Source: Micromonospora acroterricola | GTDB taxonomy: Bacteria > Actinomycetota > Actinomycetes > Mycobacteriales > Micromonosporaceae | Reading direction: 5' to 3' | Assembly: GCF_003172955.1 (NCBI RefSeq) | Contig: NZ_QGKR01000149.1 | Location: 1-64,000, forward strand | Length of the DNA: 64,000 nt | Shown here: one piece after another, positions 17,313 through 26,036 of the stretch | Layout: the number at the start of each line of letters is the position of its first letter | Position numbering within the stretch: position 1 is the first letter of the stretch | Program-made: the position numbers and the translations under genes | Notes under the pieces: generated by a model | Told to the model about the DNA's origin: nothing | Databases searched by the model: none | Seen by the model: only the letters and a program-made list of their open reading frames with translations

Positions 17313-18230
17313 TCAGTCGAGGGCGTCCTTGACCTTGCGGACCACGTTGGTGACGCCCTGCGCGTGGGCTCCGGCCGCGTCGCCGGGCTTGCCGGGGCCG
17401 CGGGAGCCGTCGTAGGTGGCGTACAGCTTCGGGTCGGGCGGCGGGGGCAGGGCCGTGTCGTCGGTCAGCGCGACCGGCTCGGGCCGGTAGGTCAGATCCT
17501 CCCCGCCGATGAGGCTCGGTCCCTGTGCCCAACGACCCTCTCCGGCGCGGCTGTCCGTACCGAAACTCCAGAACGTGTGGTTGTGATCCGCGTTCTCGAT
17601 GTCGCTGTTGGAGCGCTCGATGCCGTGCTCGACGTAGCCGTCGGCGATGAGCTGCTCGATGCCGAGCAGCCACTGCTGCTGGTGGTAGGTGTCCCGGGCC
17701 AGGTTGAAGCCGAGCATCTCCTTGACACCGGGGTCGTCGGTCATGTTCAACACCCGGCTGGTCTGTAGGCGGCTCTGCGCCTCCGCGGCGACGTTGGAAC
17801 GGAAGTCCGCGAGGAGGTTGCCACTCGCGACGATGTAGCCGGCGTTCCACGGGACACCCTGGCTGTCGCGGGGCAGCGGGCCGCCGCCGCCGACGATGGC
17901 GTGCTGCGGGTTCATGCCGCCGAGCACCGCGGCGAGGACGGGGTTGGCCGCGACCGCCTTCTCCGTCGTCTCGGCCGGGGCCCCCTCCAGGAGCCGGGCC
18001 AGCATCGTGGTGAGCATCTCGACGTGGCCGATCTCCTCGGTGCCGATGTCCATGATCATGTCTTTGTACTTGCCGGGCACGCGGCAGGTCCACCCCTGCC
18101 AGAGGTACTGCATCATCACGGTCATCTCGCCGAACTGGCCGCCGAGGATCTCTTGCAACTTCATCGCGAACAGCGCGTCGGGCTTCTCCGGCCTGGCCTT
18201 GAACTGAAGGTGTCGGTCGTGGCGGAACAC
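17313..18230 (-). CDS. katN: Manganese (non-haem) catalase
   Basis: 305 residues. Dimanganese catalases split hydrogen peroxide without haem. Ligand helices are visible: GGQFGEMTVMMQYL, TEEIGHVEML (ExxH), NVAAEAQSRLQ and ARDTYHQQQWL, giving the Glu/His set of the bimetal site. The C-terminal ~70 residues (PEPVALTDDTALPPPPDPKL onward) are the usual extended tail. GTG 18230 has GGAGG 5 nt upstream. It stands alone, divergent from the SGNH esterase, with a TAGATAG inverted repeat in the intervening region. It complements KatG at 32370. Confidence 0.93.
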   Translation of the reverse strand: MFRHDRHLQFKARPEKPDALFAMKLQEILGGQFGEMTVMMQYLWQGWTCRVPGKYKDMIMDIGTEEIGHVEMLTTMLARLLEGAPAETTEKAVAANPVLAAVLGGMNPQHAIVGGGGPLPRDSQGVPWNAGYIVASGNLLADFRSNVAAEAQSRLQTSRVLNMTDDPGVKEMLGFNLARDTYHQQQWLLGIEQLIADGYVEHGIERSNSDIENADHNHTFWSFGTDSRAGEGRWAQGPSLIGGEDLTYRPEPVALTDDTALPPPPDPKLYATYDGSRGPGKPGDAAGAHAQGVTNVVRKVKDALD

Positions 18231-18404
18231 GGGTCCTCCGATCAGACGTACGGGACGCCGTCACGAGGCGGCGCGCCCCGCGTCTTCCCGCTCCGCTGGC
18301 CCCACCGTGCCAACGCCCGGCCCGCCGGGGCCACACTCCCGCTCCGCGACCGCCCGGACCGACGTGGCCCCAGCCAGGTAGCCCCGGCCCACAGCTCGGA
18401 CCAG

Positions 18405-18424
18405 TAGATAGTGAGCCCTATCTA
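18405..18424. promoter_or_regulatory. Inverted repeat TAGATAG-N6-CTATCTA, candidate operator
   Basis: Perfect 7-bp arms (18405-18411, 18418-18424) in the 262-bp region between the divergent Mn-catalase and SGNH esterase genes. AT-rich sequence of this kind stands out in such GC-rich DNA, so a regulator site or promoter is likely. The regulator is unknown. Confidence 0.5.
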
Positions 18425-18492
18425 TATTGACGCTCGTCGTGGCCGTCGACAGACTCTCGGCACCACCACCAGCACCCCCTCTGGGAGGCGCC

Positions 18493-19386
18493 ATGACCCG
18501 TCCCCGCCTGCCGCTCCTGCGGGCAGCCACCCGGTTGGCCGCACTCGCCGCGGCGACCGCCGCCGTGCTGCTCGCCGTCACCACGCCGGCGAACGCCGCC
18601 GTGCCGACCGGACGCTACGTCGCACTGGGCGACTCGTACACCGCCGGTCCGCTGATCCCCACCCAGGTCGACCTGAACTGCCTCCGCTCCAACCGCAACT
18701 ACCCGTCCCTGGTCGCCGCGTCCGCCGGCTCGTCGCCGTTCGTCGACGTGAGCTGCTCCGGGGCCACCACCGACGACATCCTCTACGGCGGGAGCGGACA
18801 GCTGGGCATCGCGGTGCCACCACAGCTCAACGCGGTCACGTCGACCACGGCGCTGGTGACGGTGCAGATCGGCGGCAACGACATCGGCTTCTCCGGCATC
18901 ATCAGCGACTGCGCGGAGGCGAGCCTCAGCAGCCCGCTCGGTTCGCCGTGCAAGGACCGGTTCACCGCCGGCGGCACCGACCAGTTGCAGGCCAGGATCG
19001 CCGCCGCCGCCCCGAAGGTGACCGCCGTGCTCCAGGCGGTCCGCCGGGCCGCGCCGGGCGCCCGGGTCGTGGTGCTCGGGTACCCGGCGATCCTGCCGGA
19101 CACCGGTTACGGCTGCTGGCCGGTGGTCCCGATCGCCTACCAGGACGTGCCGTACCTGCGGGGCGTCGCGAAGTCGCTCAACGCCACCCTGGCCCGCACC
19201 GCCGCGGCGAACGGCGCCACCTACGCCGACGTCTACACCCCGTCGATCGGCCGCGACACGTGCAAGAGCAGCGGCACCCGGTGGGTCGAGGGACTGGTGC
19301 CGCAGAACTCGGCCGCCCCGTTCCACCCGAACGCACGGGGCGAGCAGGGCATGGCCACCGCTCTGCTGGCCACGCTCAACAGCTGA
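18493..19386 (+). CDS. Secreted SGNH-family esterase/lipase
   Basis: 297 residues with a Sec signal peptide (about 1-36, cleavage near ANA-AV). The SGNH blocks are clear: block I YVALGDSYTAG (nucleophile Ser), block III VQIGGNDIGF, and block V PFHPNARGEQG (catalytic His). Six Cys in the mature part probably form disulfides, as in the Streptomyces extracellular lipases of this type. It should hydrolyse acyl esters outside the cell. GGGAGG precedes ATG 18493; an in-frame ORF extends upstream to 18427 without a ribosome site. Confidence 0.92.
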   Translation: MTRPRLPLLRAATRLAALAAATAAVLLAVTTPANAAVPTGRYVALGDSYTAGPLIPTQVDLNCLRSNRNYPSLVAASAGSSPFVDVSCSGATTDDILYGGSGQLGIAVPPQLNAVTSTTALVTVQIGGNDIGFSGIISDCAEASLSSPLGSPCKDRFTAGGTDQLQARIAAAAPKVTAVLQAVRRAAPGARVVVLGYPAILPDTGYGCWPVVPIAYQDVPYLRGVAKSLNATLARTAAANGATYADVYTPSIGRDTCKSSGTRWVEGLVPQNSAAPFHPNARGEQGMATALLATLNS

Positions 19387-19403
19387 CCAGGCAGCGCACG
19401 GTC

Positions 19404-19433
19404 GAGCCGGCCCCGTCGCGGCGGGGCCGGCTC
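19404..19433. terminator. Bidirectional hairpin terminator
   Basis: GAGCCGGCCCCG (19404-19415) and CGGGGCCGGCTC (19422-19433) form a perfect 12-bp stem with a 6-nt loop between the convergent esterase and DUF4185 genes. Confidence 0.75.
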
Positions 19434-19531
19434 AACCCGGTACTGCTCCGGGTTGGCGCATCGTTACGGGTGTCCGCCGGCTCGACCTCCGCGGGCTGGA
19501 CCTGGCGGCCAGGGTGGGCGCGGAGGCCCCG

Positions 19532-20659
19532 TCACACCGACCCGACGAACTGGCTGACGTGGTAGGCGGTGCTGCGGCCGTCCGGCGTACGGGTCCACTT
19601 CGAGACCATGAGATGCAGATCGTTGGCGTCGCGGCTCGACCAGGGATGGATGAACCCACCGTAGAGTCCCGGCTCCTGCCAGCTCGTGACCTGGACCTTC
19701 TCCGCCGTCCACGCGCGGTCCGGTCCCGGCGCCGTCCGGGTGACCACACAACCGTTCTGGCAGTTCAGGTACGACATGACCCAGGTCCCGTCGCCCAGGC
19801 GGCGTACGGACGGCTCGCCGAAGCGGCCGGTGAGGATGGGTGTGCAGGGTCTCCCCCAGCCCCAGTTCGCGCCGTTCCAGCCCCACCCCTCGTAGGACTC
19901 GGGGTAGAACAGCCGGTCCCACCGGACGCGACGCAGCATCATCGGCCCGTCCTGCCGGCCGGAGCGCACCGAGAAGACGTAGACGTGGTCGCCGTCGCGC
20001 TGCATCGTCCACATTTGGAACGGGTCCTTGTTGTCCGGGCTGTTCCACCACTTCAGCGGCGTACGGATGAAGTCGTTGCCGTTGTCGGAGTAGGCCAGGC
20101 CCGCGTAGCGGGACTTCCACTGCGGTCCCGCCGGGCCGGCCGAGTTCCAGTTCTCGATGCTCATGTAGGAGATGAGCTGGCGACCGGTCTCGGGGAAGCT
20201 GATGCCGTCGTTGGGGATGACGGTCACCTCCGGGAGCCCGTCGATGCCGATGCCGTGGTGGCCGTTGTGCATCAGTTCGGGCGCGCGTCCGTTGCCGGCG
20301 ACCCGCGCCGCGCTGTCGAAGACCACTCCGCCCGGCGCGCCCGGGTGGATGGCGGACCGCAACATGACCGGTGACCGCCAGTCGTTCGGCAGGGGCGGGC
20401 CCTCGGGCCACGGGGTGTTGAAGGTGTCACCGAAGAGGTAGCCGATCGACGCGTTCTCCAGCACGTAGGGAATGCCCAGATCGGTGCCGGCCACCCGCCA
20501 TCGGCTGTTGGTGTCGAGGTCCGCTCCGGTCAACCGCTTCTTCCAGACCGCCGCCTGGGCCGGACCGGCCGTTGTCAGGACACCCCCGATGACACCGGCG
20601 GCGCTGGCGGCGCCTATCGCGGCGGCGCGACCGAGGAGCGAGCGACGAGGCAGGCCCAT
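19532..20659 (-). CDS. Tat-exported DUF4185-type protein
   Basis: 375 residues. The N-terminus has a twin-arginine signal (PRRSLLGRAAAIGAASAAG, cleavage near AQA-AV). The mature part carries DUF4185-like five-bladed propeller motifs (YLFGDTFNTPWPEGP, SPVMLRSAIHPG, RRLGDGTWVMSYLNC, SWQEPGLYGGFIHP), resembling glycoside-hydrolase-like propellers; the activity is unknown. The ATG at 20659, with GAGAGG upstream, begins the Tat signal; an in-frame extension to 20719 is unlikely. It is divergent from the peptidoglycan hydrolase tandem at 20871. Confidence 0.82.
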   Translation of the reverse strand: MGLPRRSLLGRAAAIGAASAAGVIGGVLTTAGPAQAAVWKKRLTGADLDTNSRWRVAGTDLGIPYVLENASIGYLFGDTFNTPWPEGPPLPNDWRSPVMLRSAIHPGAPGGVVFDSAARVAGNGRAPELMHNGHHGIGIDGLPEVTVIPNDGISFPETGRQLISYMSIENWNSAGPAGPQWKSRYAGLAYSDNGNDFIRTPLKWWNSPDNKDPFQMWTMQRDGDHVYVFSVRSGRQDGPMMLRRVRWDRLFYPESYEGWGWNGANWGWGRPCTPILTGRFGEPSVRRLGDGTWVMSYLNCQNGCVVTRTAPGPDRAWTAEKVQVTSWQEPGLYGGFIHPWSSRDANDLHLMVSKWTRTPDGRSTAYHVSQFVGSV

Positions 20660-20766
20660 GGCTGTCCTCTCCGAGACATCGATTGCCGAGAGTAAACCCG
20701 CAGGCACCGTCCATGTCAATACCTGCCCGCATCAGCGAGCACTGTGAAGGAAATCTTCAGGTTACA

Positions 20767-20792
20767 TTGACAGCCGTCATCGCCCTGATGAC
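20767..20792 (+). promoter_or_regulatory. Candidate promoter/operator upstream of the hydrolase tandem
   Basis: TTGACA (20767-20772) is followed by the perfect inverted repeat GTCATC-N5-GATGAC (20776-20792), which would overlap a promoter spacer. It lies about 80 bp before the first hydrolase GTG and could also act on the divergent DUF4185 gene. No good -10 box is obvious. Confidence 0.35.
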
Positions 20793-20870
20793 ACTCTCAG
20801 CAATCGAACCGGCGTCAGAGGCAGCAGCACGACGCCGCCGGGATGACCCACCGACCTCGCGAGGAGCATC

Positions 20871-22313
20871 GTGAGACGTACTCTCCTGGCCCTGTTGGTC
20901 GCCCTCGGCACCGCGGCGGCGGCCGTCACGGCAGCACCGGCTCATGCCGACCCGGTCGGCATCCTGGCCTGCCCCTCCATCCCCGCCAACCGCGACCCCG
21001 CGGTGACCCTGGTGGTCTACCGGGTCGCCCGCGCCCACAACGCCAACGACAAGGTGATGCTCTCCGCATTCGAGGCGGGCTGGGTCGAGTCACACATGAA
21101 CAACCTGCCGTGTGGCGACAAGTCGTCGCTCGGGGTGTTCCAGCAGCGCTGGGACTACGGCTGGGGCACTCCGGAACAGATCATGGACCCGGTCTACGCC
21201 AGCACCCAGTACGTCACCCGGGCGATCGTCTGCGACCGCAACAACCCCGCCTACAGCGCGGGACAGGTCGCCCAGTGCGTGCAACGGTCGGGCTTCCCGG
21301 ACCGGTACGACCAGGTGGCCGCCACCGCCCGGGCCCAGCTCAACGAGGCGGCCCGTACCCACGCCATCGCCGGCGGGTCCGCCACCGACGTCACCGGCGA
21401 CGGCCGCGACGACGTCGTGGCCTTCACGCAGAACGCCCTCGCCGACGTCTACGTGGGCGCCTCCACCGGTGGTTCCTTCACCGGCACCTCGGTCAAGTGG
21501 AACGACTTCTTCTCCATCGGCGGGGAGACCGCCTCGACCGGCGACGTCAACGGCGACGGCAGGGACGACATCGTCACCTTCGCGCACAGCAACACCGGCG
21601 ACGTGTACGTCGCGCTCTCCAACGGCACCTCGTTCGGCGGCGGCGGGAAGTGGCACGACTGGTTCGCGCCGGGCGCGGAGATCGGCGCGGTCGGCGACGT
21701 CAACGGCGACGGCCGCGACGACATCGTCGCCTTCACCCACAACCCCGCCGGCGACGTGTACGTGGCGCTCTCCACCGGCGCCGGGTTCGGCCCCGGCCTC
21801 AAGTGGCACGAGTACTTCAGCCCGTTCGGCGAGTTCCCGGCGCTCGGTGACGTCGACGGCGACGGACGCGACGACATCATCACCTTCACCCAGGGCCCCG
21901 CCACCGCCGCCGACGTCATCGTCGCCCTGTCGACCGGCAGCGCGTTCGGCGCCCCACAGAAATGGCACGACCTGTTCGCCGTCGGCGCCGAACAACCCCG
22001 CGTCGGCGACATCAACGGCGACGGCAAAGACGACATCGTCACGTTCACCTGCAACACCGACGCCGACGTCTACGCCGCCGTCTCCACCGGCACCGGCTTC
22101 ACCGGAACGACCGTGAAGTGGAACGACTTCTTCTGCCTCGCCGGCGAATTCCCCTACCTCGGCGACGCCAACGGCGACGGCCGCGACGACATCATCGTCT
22201 TCACCAAGGGCGCCACCAACGACATCCACGTCGGCCTCTCCACCGGCACCGGCTTCCTCGGCGCCACCAAATGGCACGACTTCTTCGGCCTCAACGGCGA
22301 AACCACCCTGTGA
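20871..22313 (+). CDS. Secreted lysozyme/transglycosylase-like protein with FG-GAP propeller
   Basis: 480 residues. The signal peptide (about 1-26) ends at AHA-DP. Residues ~30-160 look like a lysozyme/lytic-transglycosylase fold: AFEAGWVESHMNNLPCGDKS contains the probable catalytic Glu, followed by LGVFQQR and WGTPEQIMDP. Residues ~165-480 hold six ~51-residue FG-GAP/VCBS-type repeats, each with a calcium-type loop (for example GDVNGDGRDDIVAF) and a Trp-rich end (KWHDWFAPGAE), predicted to form a beta-propeller for wall or carbohydrate binding. GAGGAG precedes GTG 20871. First of three paralogous genes; its last 470 bp are nearly identical to the next gene. Confidence 0.85.
   Translation: MRRTLLALLVALGTAAAAVTAAPAHADPVGILACPSIPANRDPAVTLVVYRVARAHNANDKVMLSAFEAGWVESHMNNLPCGDKSSLGVFQQRWDYGWGTPEQIMDPVYASTQYVTRAIVCDRNNPAYSAGQVAQCVQRSGFPDRYDQVAATARAQLNEAARTHAIAGGSATDVTGDGRDDVVAFTQNALADVYVGASTGGSFTGTSVKWNDFFSIGGETASTGDVNGDGRDDIVTFAHSNTGDVYVALSNGTSFGGGGKWHDWFAPGAEIGAVGDVNGDGRDDIVAFTHNPAGDVYVALSTGAGFGPGLKWHEYFSPFGEFPALGDVDGDGRDDIITFTQGPATAADVIVALSTGSAFGAPQKWHDLFAVGAEQPRVGDINGDGKDDIVTFTCNTDADVYAAVSTGTGFTGTTVKWNDFFCLAGEFPYLGDANGDGRDDIIVFTKGATNDIHVGLSTGTGFLGATKWHDFFGLNGETTL
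21844..22313 (+). repeat. 470-bp near-identical repeat, copy 1
   Basis: The 3' end of the first hydrolase gene matches 23931-24400 in the second with, by eye, about four base differences, covering the last three propeller repeats and the stop codon. Upstream parts of the two genes are clearly more divergent, which suggests recent gene conversion or duplication. Confidence 0.9.
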
Positions 22314-22333
22314 ACGGCGAACTGGAGGCCCCG

Positions 22334-24400
22334 ATGCGACTGACCCGGCCCTCGTGGCGCGCCTGCGCCCTCCTCCTGACGGCGGCGCTCGTCGCCCAGG
22401 CCACGGCCACGCCGGCCGTCGCGGCCCGGCCCGCGGCACCCGGTTCGCTCGGCACGGCCTTCGTGCGCGCCGCCGCCGAGTTCGACGTACCTCGGGACCT
22501 GCTGGTCGCCGTCGCCTACGGTGAGTCGCGGCTGGACGGGCACGACGGTCTGCCCAGCCAGGCCAACGGTTACGGGGTCATGCACCTGGTCAGCAACCCC
22601 ACCCAGCACAGCCTCGAACGTGCGGCCACGCTCACCGGCGAGCCGGTCGCCCGCCTGCGCTCGGTCACCTCGGCCAATGTCCGGGGTGGTGCGGCGGTGC
22701 TGCGCGACCTGGCCGACAGGGAGGGACTGACGAGCGGTGCGCGGGACCGGCTCTCCGCCTGGTATCCGGTCGTGGCGCGCTACAGCGCCGCCGTCGACGA
22801 CCCGACGGCCCGGCTCTACGCCGACCACGTCTACGACCTCCTGCGTACCGGAATCGCGGCCCGTTCGGTGCGGGTCGCGCCGCAGCCGCTCCGACCCGAA
22901 CTCGGCCGCTACGCGCGGGTCGCCCCCGCGGGCGCCGCCGCCGGTCCGAACGCCGCCGCGGCCGCGGTGCCGGAGTACGGGCCGGCGCGGTGGGTGTCGG
23001 CCTACGGCGGCAACTACCAGGTCGGCCGGTCGTCACGAATCACCACGGTGGTGGTGCACGTGACCCAGGGCTCGTACGCCGGCACGGTGAGCTGGTTCCA
23101 GAACCCGTCCGCGGGAGTGAGCGCGCACTACGTCGTGAAGTCGAGCAACGGTGAGATCACCCAGATGGTGCGCGAGGGAGACACGGCCTACCACGCGCGC
23201 TCGGCCAACCCGTACTCGGTGGGCATCGAGCACGAGGGGTTCGTGGACAATCCGGCCTGGTTCACCGACGCCATGTACCGGTCCTCGGCAGCGCTGACCC
23301 GCTACCTGTGCGACAAGTACGGGCTGCCGAAGAACCGCACGGCGATCAAGGGGCACAACGAGCTGCCCGGCAACGATCACACGGACCCCGGTCCCAACTG
23401 GAACTGGAACTACTACATCTCGCTGGTCAACGCCGGCAGCTCCGGCGGTCGCTACCTGGCGGGGTCACCGACGGACTTCACCGGCGACGGCCGGGACGAC
23501 GTGGTCGCCTTCACCCAGGGCAGCCTCAACGACGTCTACGTGGCCGCCTCCACCGGCAGCGCCTTCGCCGGCACCTCCGTCAAGTGGAACGACTTCTTCG
23601 GCCTCACCGGTGAGACCCTGCTCAGCGGCGACGTCAACGGCGACGGCCGCGACGACGTCATCGCCTTCACCCACGGCACCCTCGCCGACGTCTACGTGGC
23701 CCTCTCCACCGGCGCCAGCTTCGGCGGCGGCCAGAAGTGGCACGACTGGTTCGCACCGGGCGCCGAGGTCGGCGCGGTCGGCGACGTCAACGGCGACGGC
23801 CGCGACGACATCGTCACGTTCACCCACGACACGAACGCCGACGTGTACGTGGCCTTGTCCACCGGCGCCGGGTTCGGCCCCGGCCTCAAGTGGCACGACT
23901 ACTTCTCGATCCCCGGCGAGTTCCCGGCCCTCGGTGACGTCGACGGCGACGGACGCGACGACATCATCACCTTCACCCAGGGCCCCGCCACCGCCGCCGA
24001 CGTCATCGTCGCCCTGTCGACCGGCAGCGCGTTCGGCGCCCCACAGAAATGGCACGACCTGTTCGCCGTCGGCGCCGAACAACCCCGCGTCGGCGACATC
24101 AACGGCGACGGCAAAGACGACATCGTCACGTTCACCTGCAACACCGACGCCGACGTCTACGCCGCCGTCTCCACCGGCACCGGCTTCACCGGAACAACCG
24201 TCAAGTGGAACGACTTCTTCTGCCTCGCCGGCGAATTCCCCTACCTCGGCGACGCCAACGGCGACGGCCGCGACGACATCATCGTCTTCACCAAGGGCGC
24301 CACCAACGACATCCACGTCGGCCTCTCCACCGGCACCGGCTTCCTCGGCGCCACCAAATGGCACGACTTCTTCGGCCTCGACGGCGAAACCACCCTCTGA
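22334..24400 (+). CDS. Secreted N-acetylmuramoyl-L-alanine amidase with lysozyme-like domain and FG-GAP propeller
   Basis: 688 residues. The signal peptide (about 1-31) ends near AVA-AR. Residues ~35-175 resemble an SLT/lysozyme-like domain (VPRDLLVAVAYGESRLDG with the likely catalytic Glu). About 220-365 form an Amidase_2 domain: zinc ligands are visible as His in VVVHVTQG, His in KGHNELPG and the NDHTDPGPNW motif, with Glu in VGIEHEG. Residues ~375-688 are six FG-GAP repeats like those of the neighbours. It may cut both glycan and stem-peptide bonds of peptidoglycan. GGAGG precedes ATG 22334, only 20 nt after the previous stop, so it is probably cotranscribed. Confidence 0.88.
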   Translation: MRLTRPSWRACALLLTAALVAQATATPAVAARPAAPGSLGTAFVRAAAEFDVPRDLLVAVAYGESRLDGHDGLPSQANGYGVMHLVSNPTQHSLERAATLTGEPVARLRSVTSANVRGGAAVLRDLADREGLTSGARDRLSAWYPVVARYSAAVDDPTARLYADHVYDLLRTGIAARSVRVAPQPLRPELGRYARVAPAGAAAGPNAAAAAVPEYGPARWVSAYGGNYQVGRSSRITTVVVHVTQGSYAGTVSWFQNPSAGVSAHYVVKSSNGEITQMVREGDTAYHARSANPYSVGIEHEGFVDNPAWFTDAMYRSSAALTRYLCDKYGLPKNRTAIKGHNELPGNDHTDPGPNWNWNYYISLVNAGSSGGRYLAGSPTDFTGDGRDDVVAFTQGSLNDVYVAASTGSAFAGTSVKWNDFFGLTGETLLSGDVNGDGRDDVIAFTHGTLADVYVALSTGASFGGGQKWHDWFAPGAEVGAVGDVNGDGRDDIVTFTHDTNADVYVALSTGAGFGPGLKWHDYFSIPGEFPALGDVDGDGRDDIITFTQGPATAADVIVALSTGSAFGAPQKWHDLFAVGAEQPRVGDINGDGKDDIVTFTCNTDADVYAAVSTGTGFTGTTVKWNDFFCLAGEFPYLGDANGDGRDDIIVFTKGATNDIHVGLSTGTGFLGATKWHDFFGLDGETTL
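23931..24400 (+). repeat. 470-bp near-identical repeat, copy 2
   Basis: Second copy of the segment at 21844-22313, offset by exactly 2087 bp and ending at the stop codon of the amidase gene. Confidence 0.9.
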
Positions 24401-24483
24401 GCACGTCCCGAGGCGTCGCGGTGGTGGGCGGCCGACCCGTGCCGGCCGTCCCCCCCGGGCACCATCCCGACAGGAGCCACGCC

Positions 24484-26004
24484 ATGTTCCGGCACTCGCG
24501 TACCCCTCTGCGCCGCTCCCTGGTCGCGCTGCTCACCCTGGCTGCGGCGGTTCTGACAGCCGTGGTGGCGACACCCTCGCCCGCGTTCGCCGCACCGAAC
24601 TTCAAGGCGCCGTTCCCGTGCGGGCAACGGTGGACCTACGACCACCACAGCGCGGAGGTACGGCAGGCGCTGGACTTCGTCCGCGCCGACGGCGGGACGA
24701 CCGGAGGCACCCCGCAGGTCGCCTCCGCCGCGGGTGTGGCCCGGCACTACTCCCAGCCCAGCGGCGCCGGCAACTACATCGTCATCGACCACGGTGGCGG
24801 CTGGACGACCTACTACTTCCATCTCAGCGCCTACTCGGTCGCCAACGGCGCGTACGTGCAGCAGGGCCAGCAGATCGGCATCACCGGCAGCACGGGCAAC
24901 TCCTCCGGACCGCACGTCCACTACGAGCAGCTCTACAACGGCGTCGGCCAGACGATCGTCATCAACGGCGTCTCACTGGCGCCGTACCCGGCGCAGTACC
25001 ACCAGAAGTACCTGGTCAGTGACAACTGCGGCGGGTCGTCGGCCGGCGGCCGGTACCTGGCCGGCTCGCCCACCGACTTCACCGGCGACGGCCGCGACGA
25101 CATCGTCGCGTTCACCCGGGGATCGCTCAACGACGTGTACGTGTCGTCGTCCACCGGGACCTCGTTCGCCGGAACGTCGGCGAAGTGGAACGACTTCTTC
25201 GGCCTGAACGACGAGACGCTGCTGTCCGGGGACTTCAACGGTGACGGCCGCGACGACATCGTGGCCTTCACGCACGGCTCGCTCGCCGACGTCCACGTGG
25301 CGTTGTCGACCGGGTCGTCGTTCGCGGGCGCCACCCGATGGCACGACTGGTTCGCGCCGGGCGCCGAGGTGGCCGCGGTCGGCGACGTCAACGGCGACAG
25401 CCTCGACGACATCGTCGCCTTCACCCACAACGACGCCGGGGACGTTCACGTCGCCCTGTCCACCGGGTCGTCGTTCGCCGGTACGGCGCTGAAGTGGCAC
25501 GAGTACTTCTCGATCGGAGGCGAGTACCCGGCCCTCGGTGACGTCAACGGCGACGGCCGGGACGACATCATCACGTTCACGCAGGGTCCGGTCACGGCGT
25601 CGGACGTCATCGTCGCCCTGTCCACGGGGTCGTCGTTCGGCGCCGCCCAGACGTGGCACGACCTGTTCGCCGTGGGCACGGAACAGCCCCGCGTCGGGGA
25701 CATCAACGGAGACGGCAAGGACGACATCGTCACGTTCACCTGCAACGCCGACGCCGACGTCTACGCGGCCGTCTCCACCGGCACCTCCTTCGTCGGCACC
25801 ACCGTGAAGTGGAACGACTTCTTCTGCCTCGCCGGCGAGTTCCCCTATCTGGGTGACTACGACGGCGACGGCAGGGACGACATCATCGCCTTCACCAAGG
25901 GCAGCCTCAACGACGTCTACGTCGGCCTCTCGACCGGCACCGCCTTCGGCGGCGGCGCGAAATGGCACGACTTCTTCGGCCTACCCAACGAAACCACCCT
26001 CTGA
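24484..26004 (+). CDS. Secreted M23-family peptidase with FG-GAP propeller
   Basis: 506 residues. The signal peptide ends near AFA-AP (about residue 37). Residues ~40-185 form the LytM/M23 zinc endopeptidase domain: the first ligand region is TYDHHSAEVRQALDFVRADG and the HxH motif is SSGPHVHYEQ. A short linker is followed by six FG-GAP repeats (about 195-506); the third repeat carries NGDSLDD instead of NGDGRDD. Protein similarity to the two upstream propellers is high, but the DNA is more diverged. CAGGAG precedes ATG 24484, 83 nt after the previous gene. It likely cleaves peptidoglycan cross-bridges outside the cell. Confidence 0.9.
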   Translation: MFRHSRTPLRRSLVALLTLAAAVLTAVVATPSPAFAAPNFKAPFPCGQRWTYDHHSAEVRQALDFVRADGGTTGGTPQVASAAGVARHYSQPSGAGNYIVIDHGGGWTTYYFHLSAYSVANGAYVQQGQQIGITGSTGNSSGPHVHYEQLYNGVGQTIVINGVSLAPYPAQYHQKYLVSDNCGGSSAGGRYLAGSPTDFTGDGRDDIVAFTRGSLNDVYVSSSTGTSFAGTSAKWNDFFGLNDETLLSGDFNGDGRDDIVAFTHGSLADVHVALSTGSSFAGATRWHDWFAPGAEVAAVGDVNGDSLDDIVAFTHNDAGDVHVALSTGSSFAGTALKWHEYFSIGGEYPALGDVNGDGRDDIITFTQGPVTASDVIVALSTGSSFGAAQTWHDLFAVGTEQPRVGDINGDGKDDIVTFTCNADADVYAAVSTGTSFVGTTVKWNDFFCLAGEFPYLGDYDGDGRDDIIAFTKGSLNDVYVGLSTGTAFGGGAKWHDFFGLPNETTL

Positions 26005-26036
26005 CTCCACTCGGCCACGGCGAGCAGGCCGGCGGC

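Noticed and set aside
21400-26000. Regular ~150-bp repeats that could suggest a CRISPR or satellite array
   Set aside because: They are in-frame codons of FG-GAP propeller repeats (GDVNGDGRDD), not short direct repeats with unique spacers.
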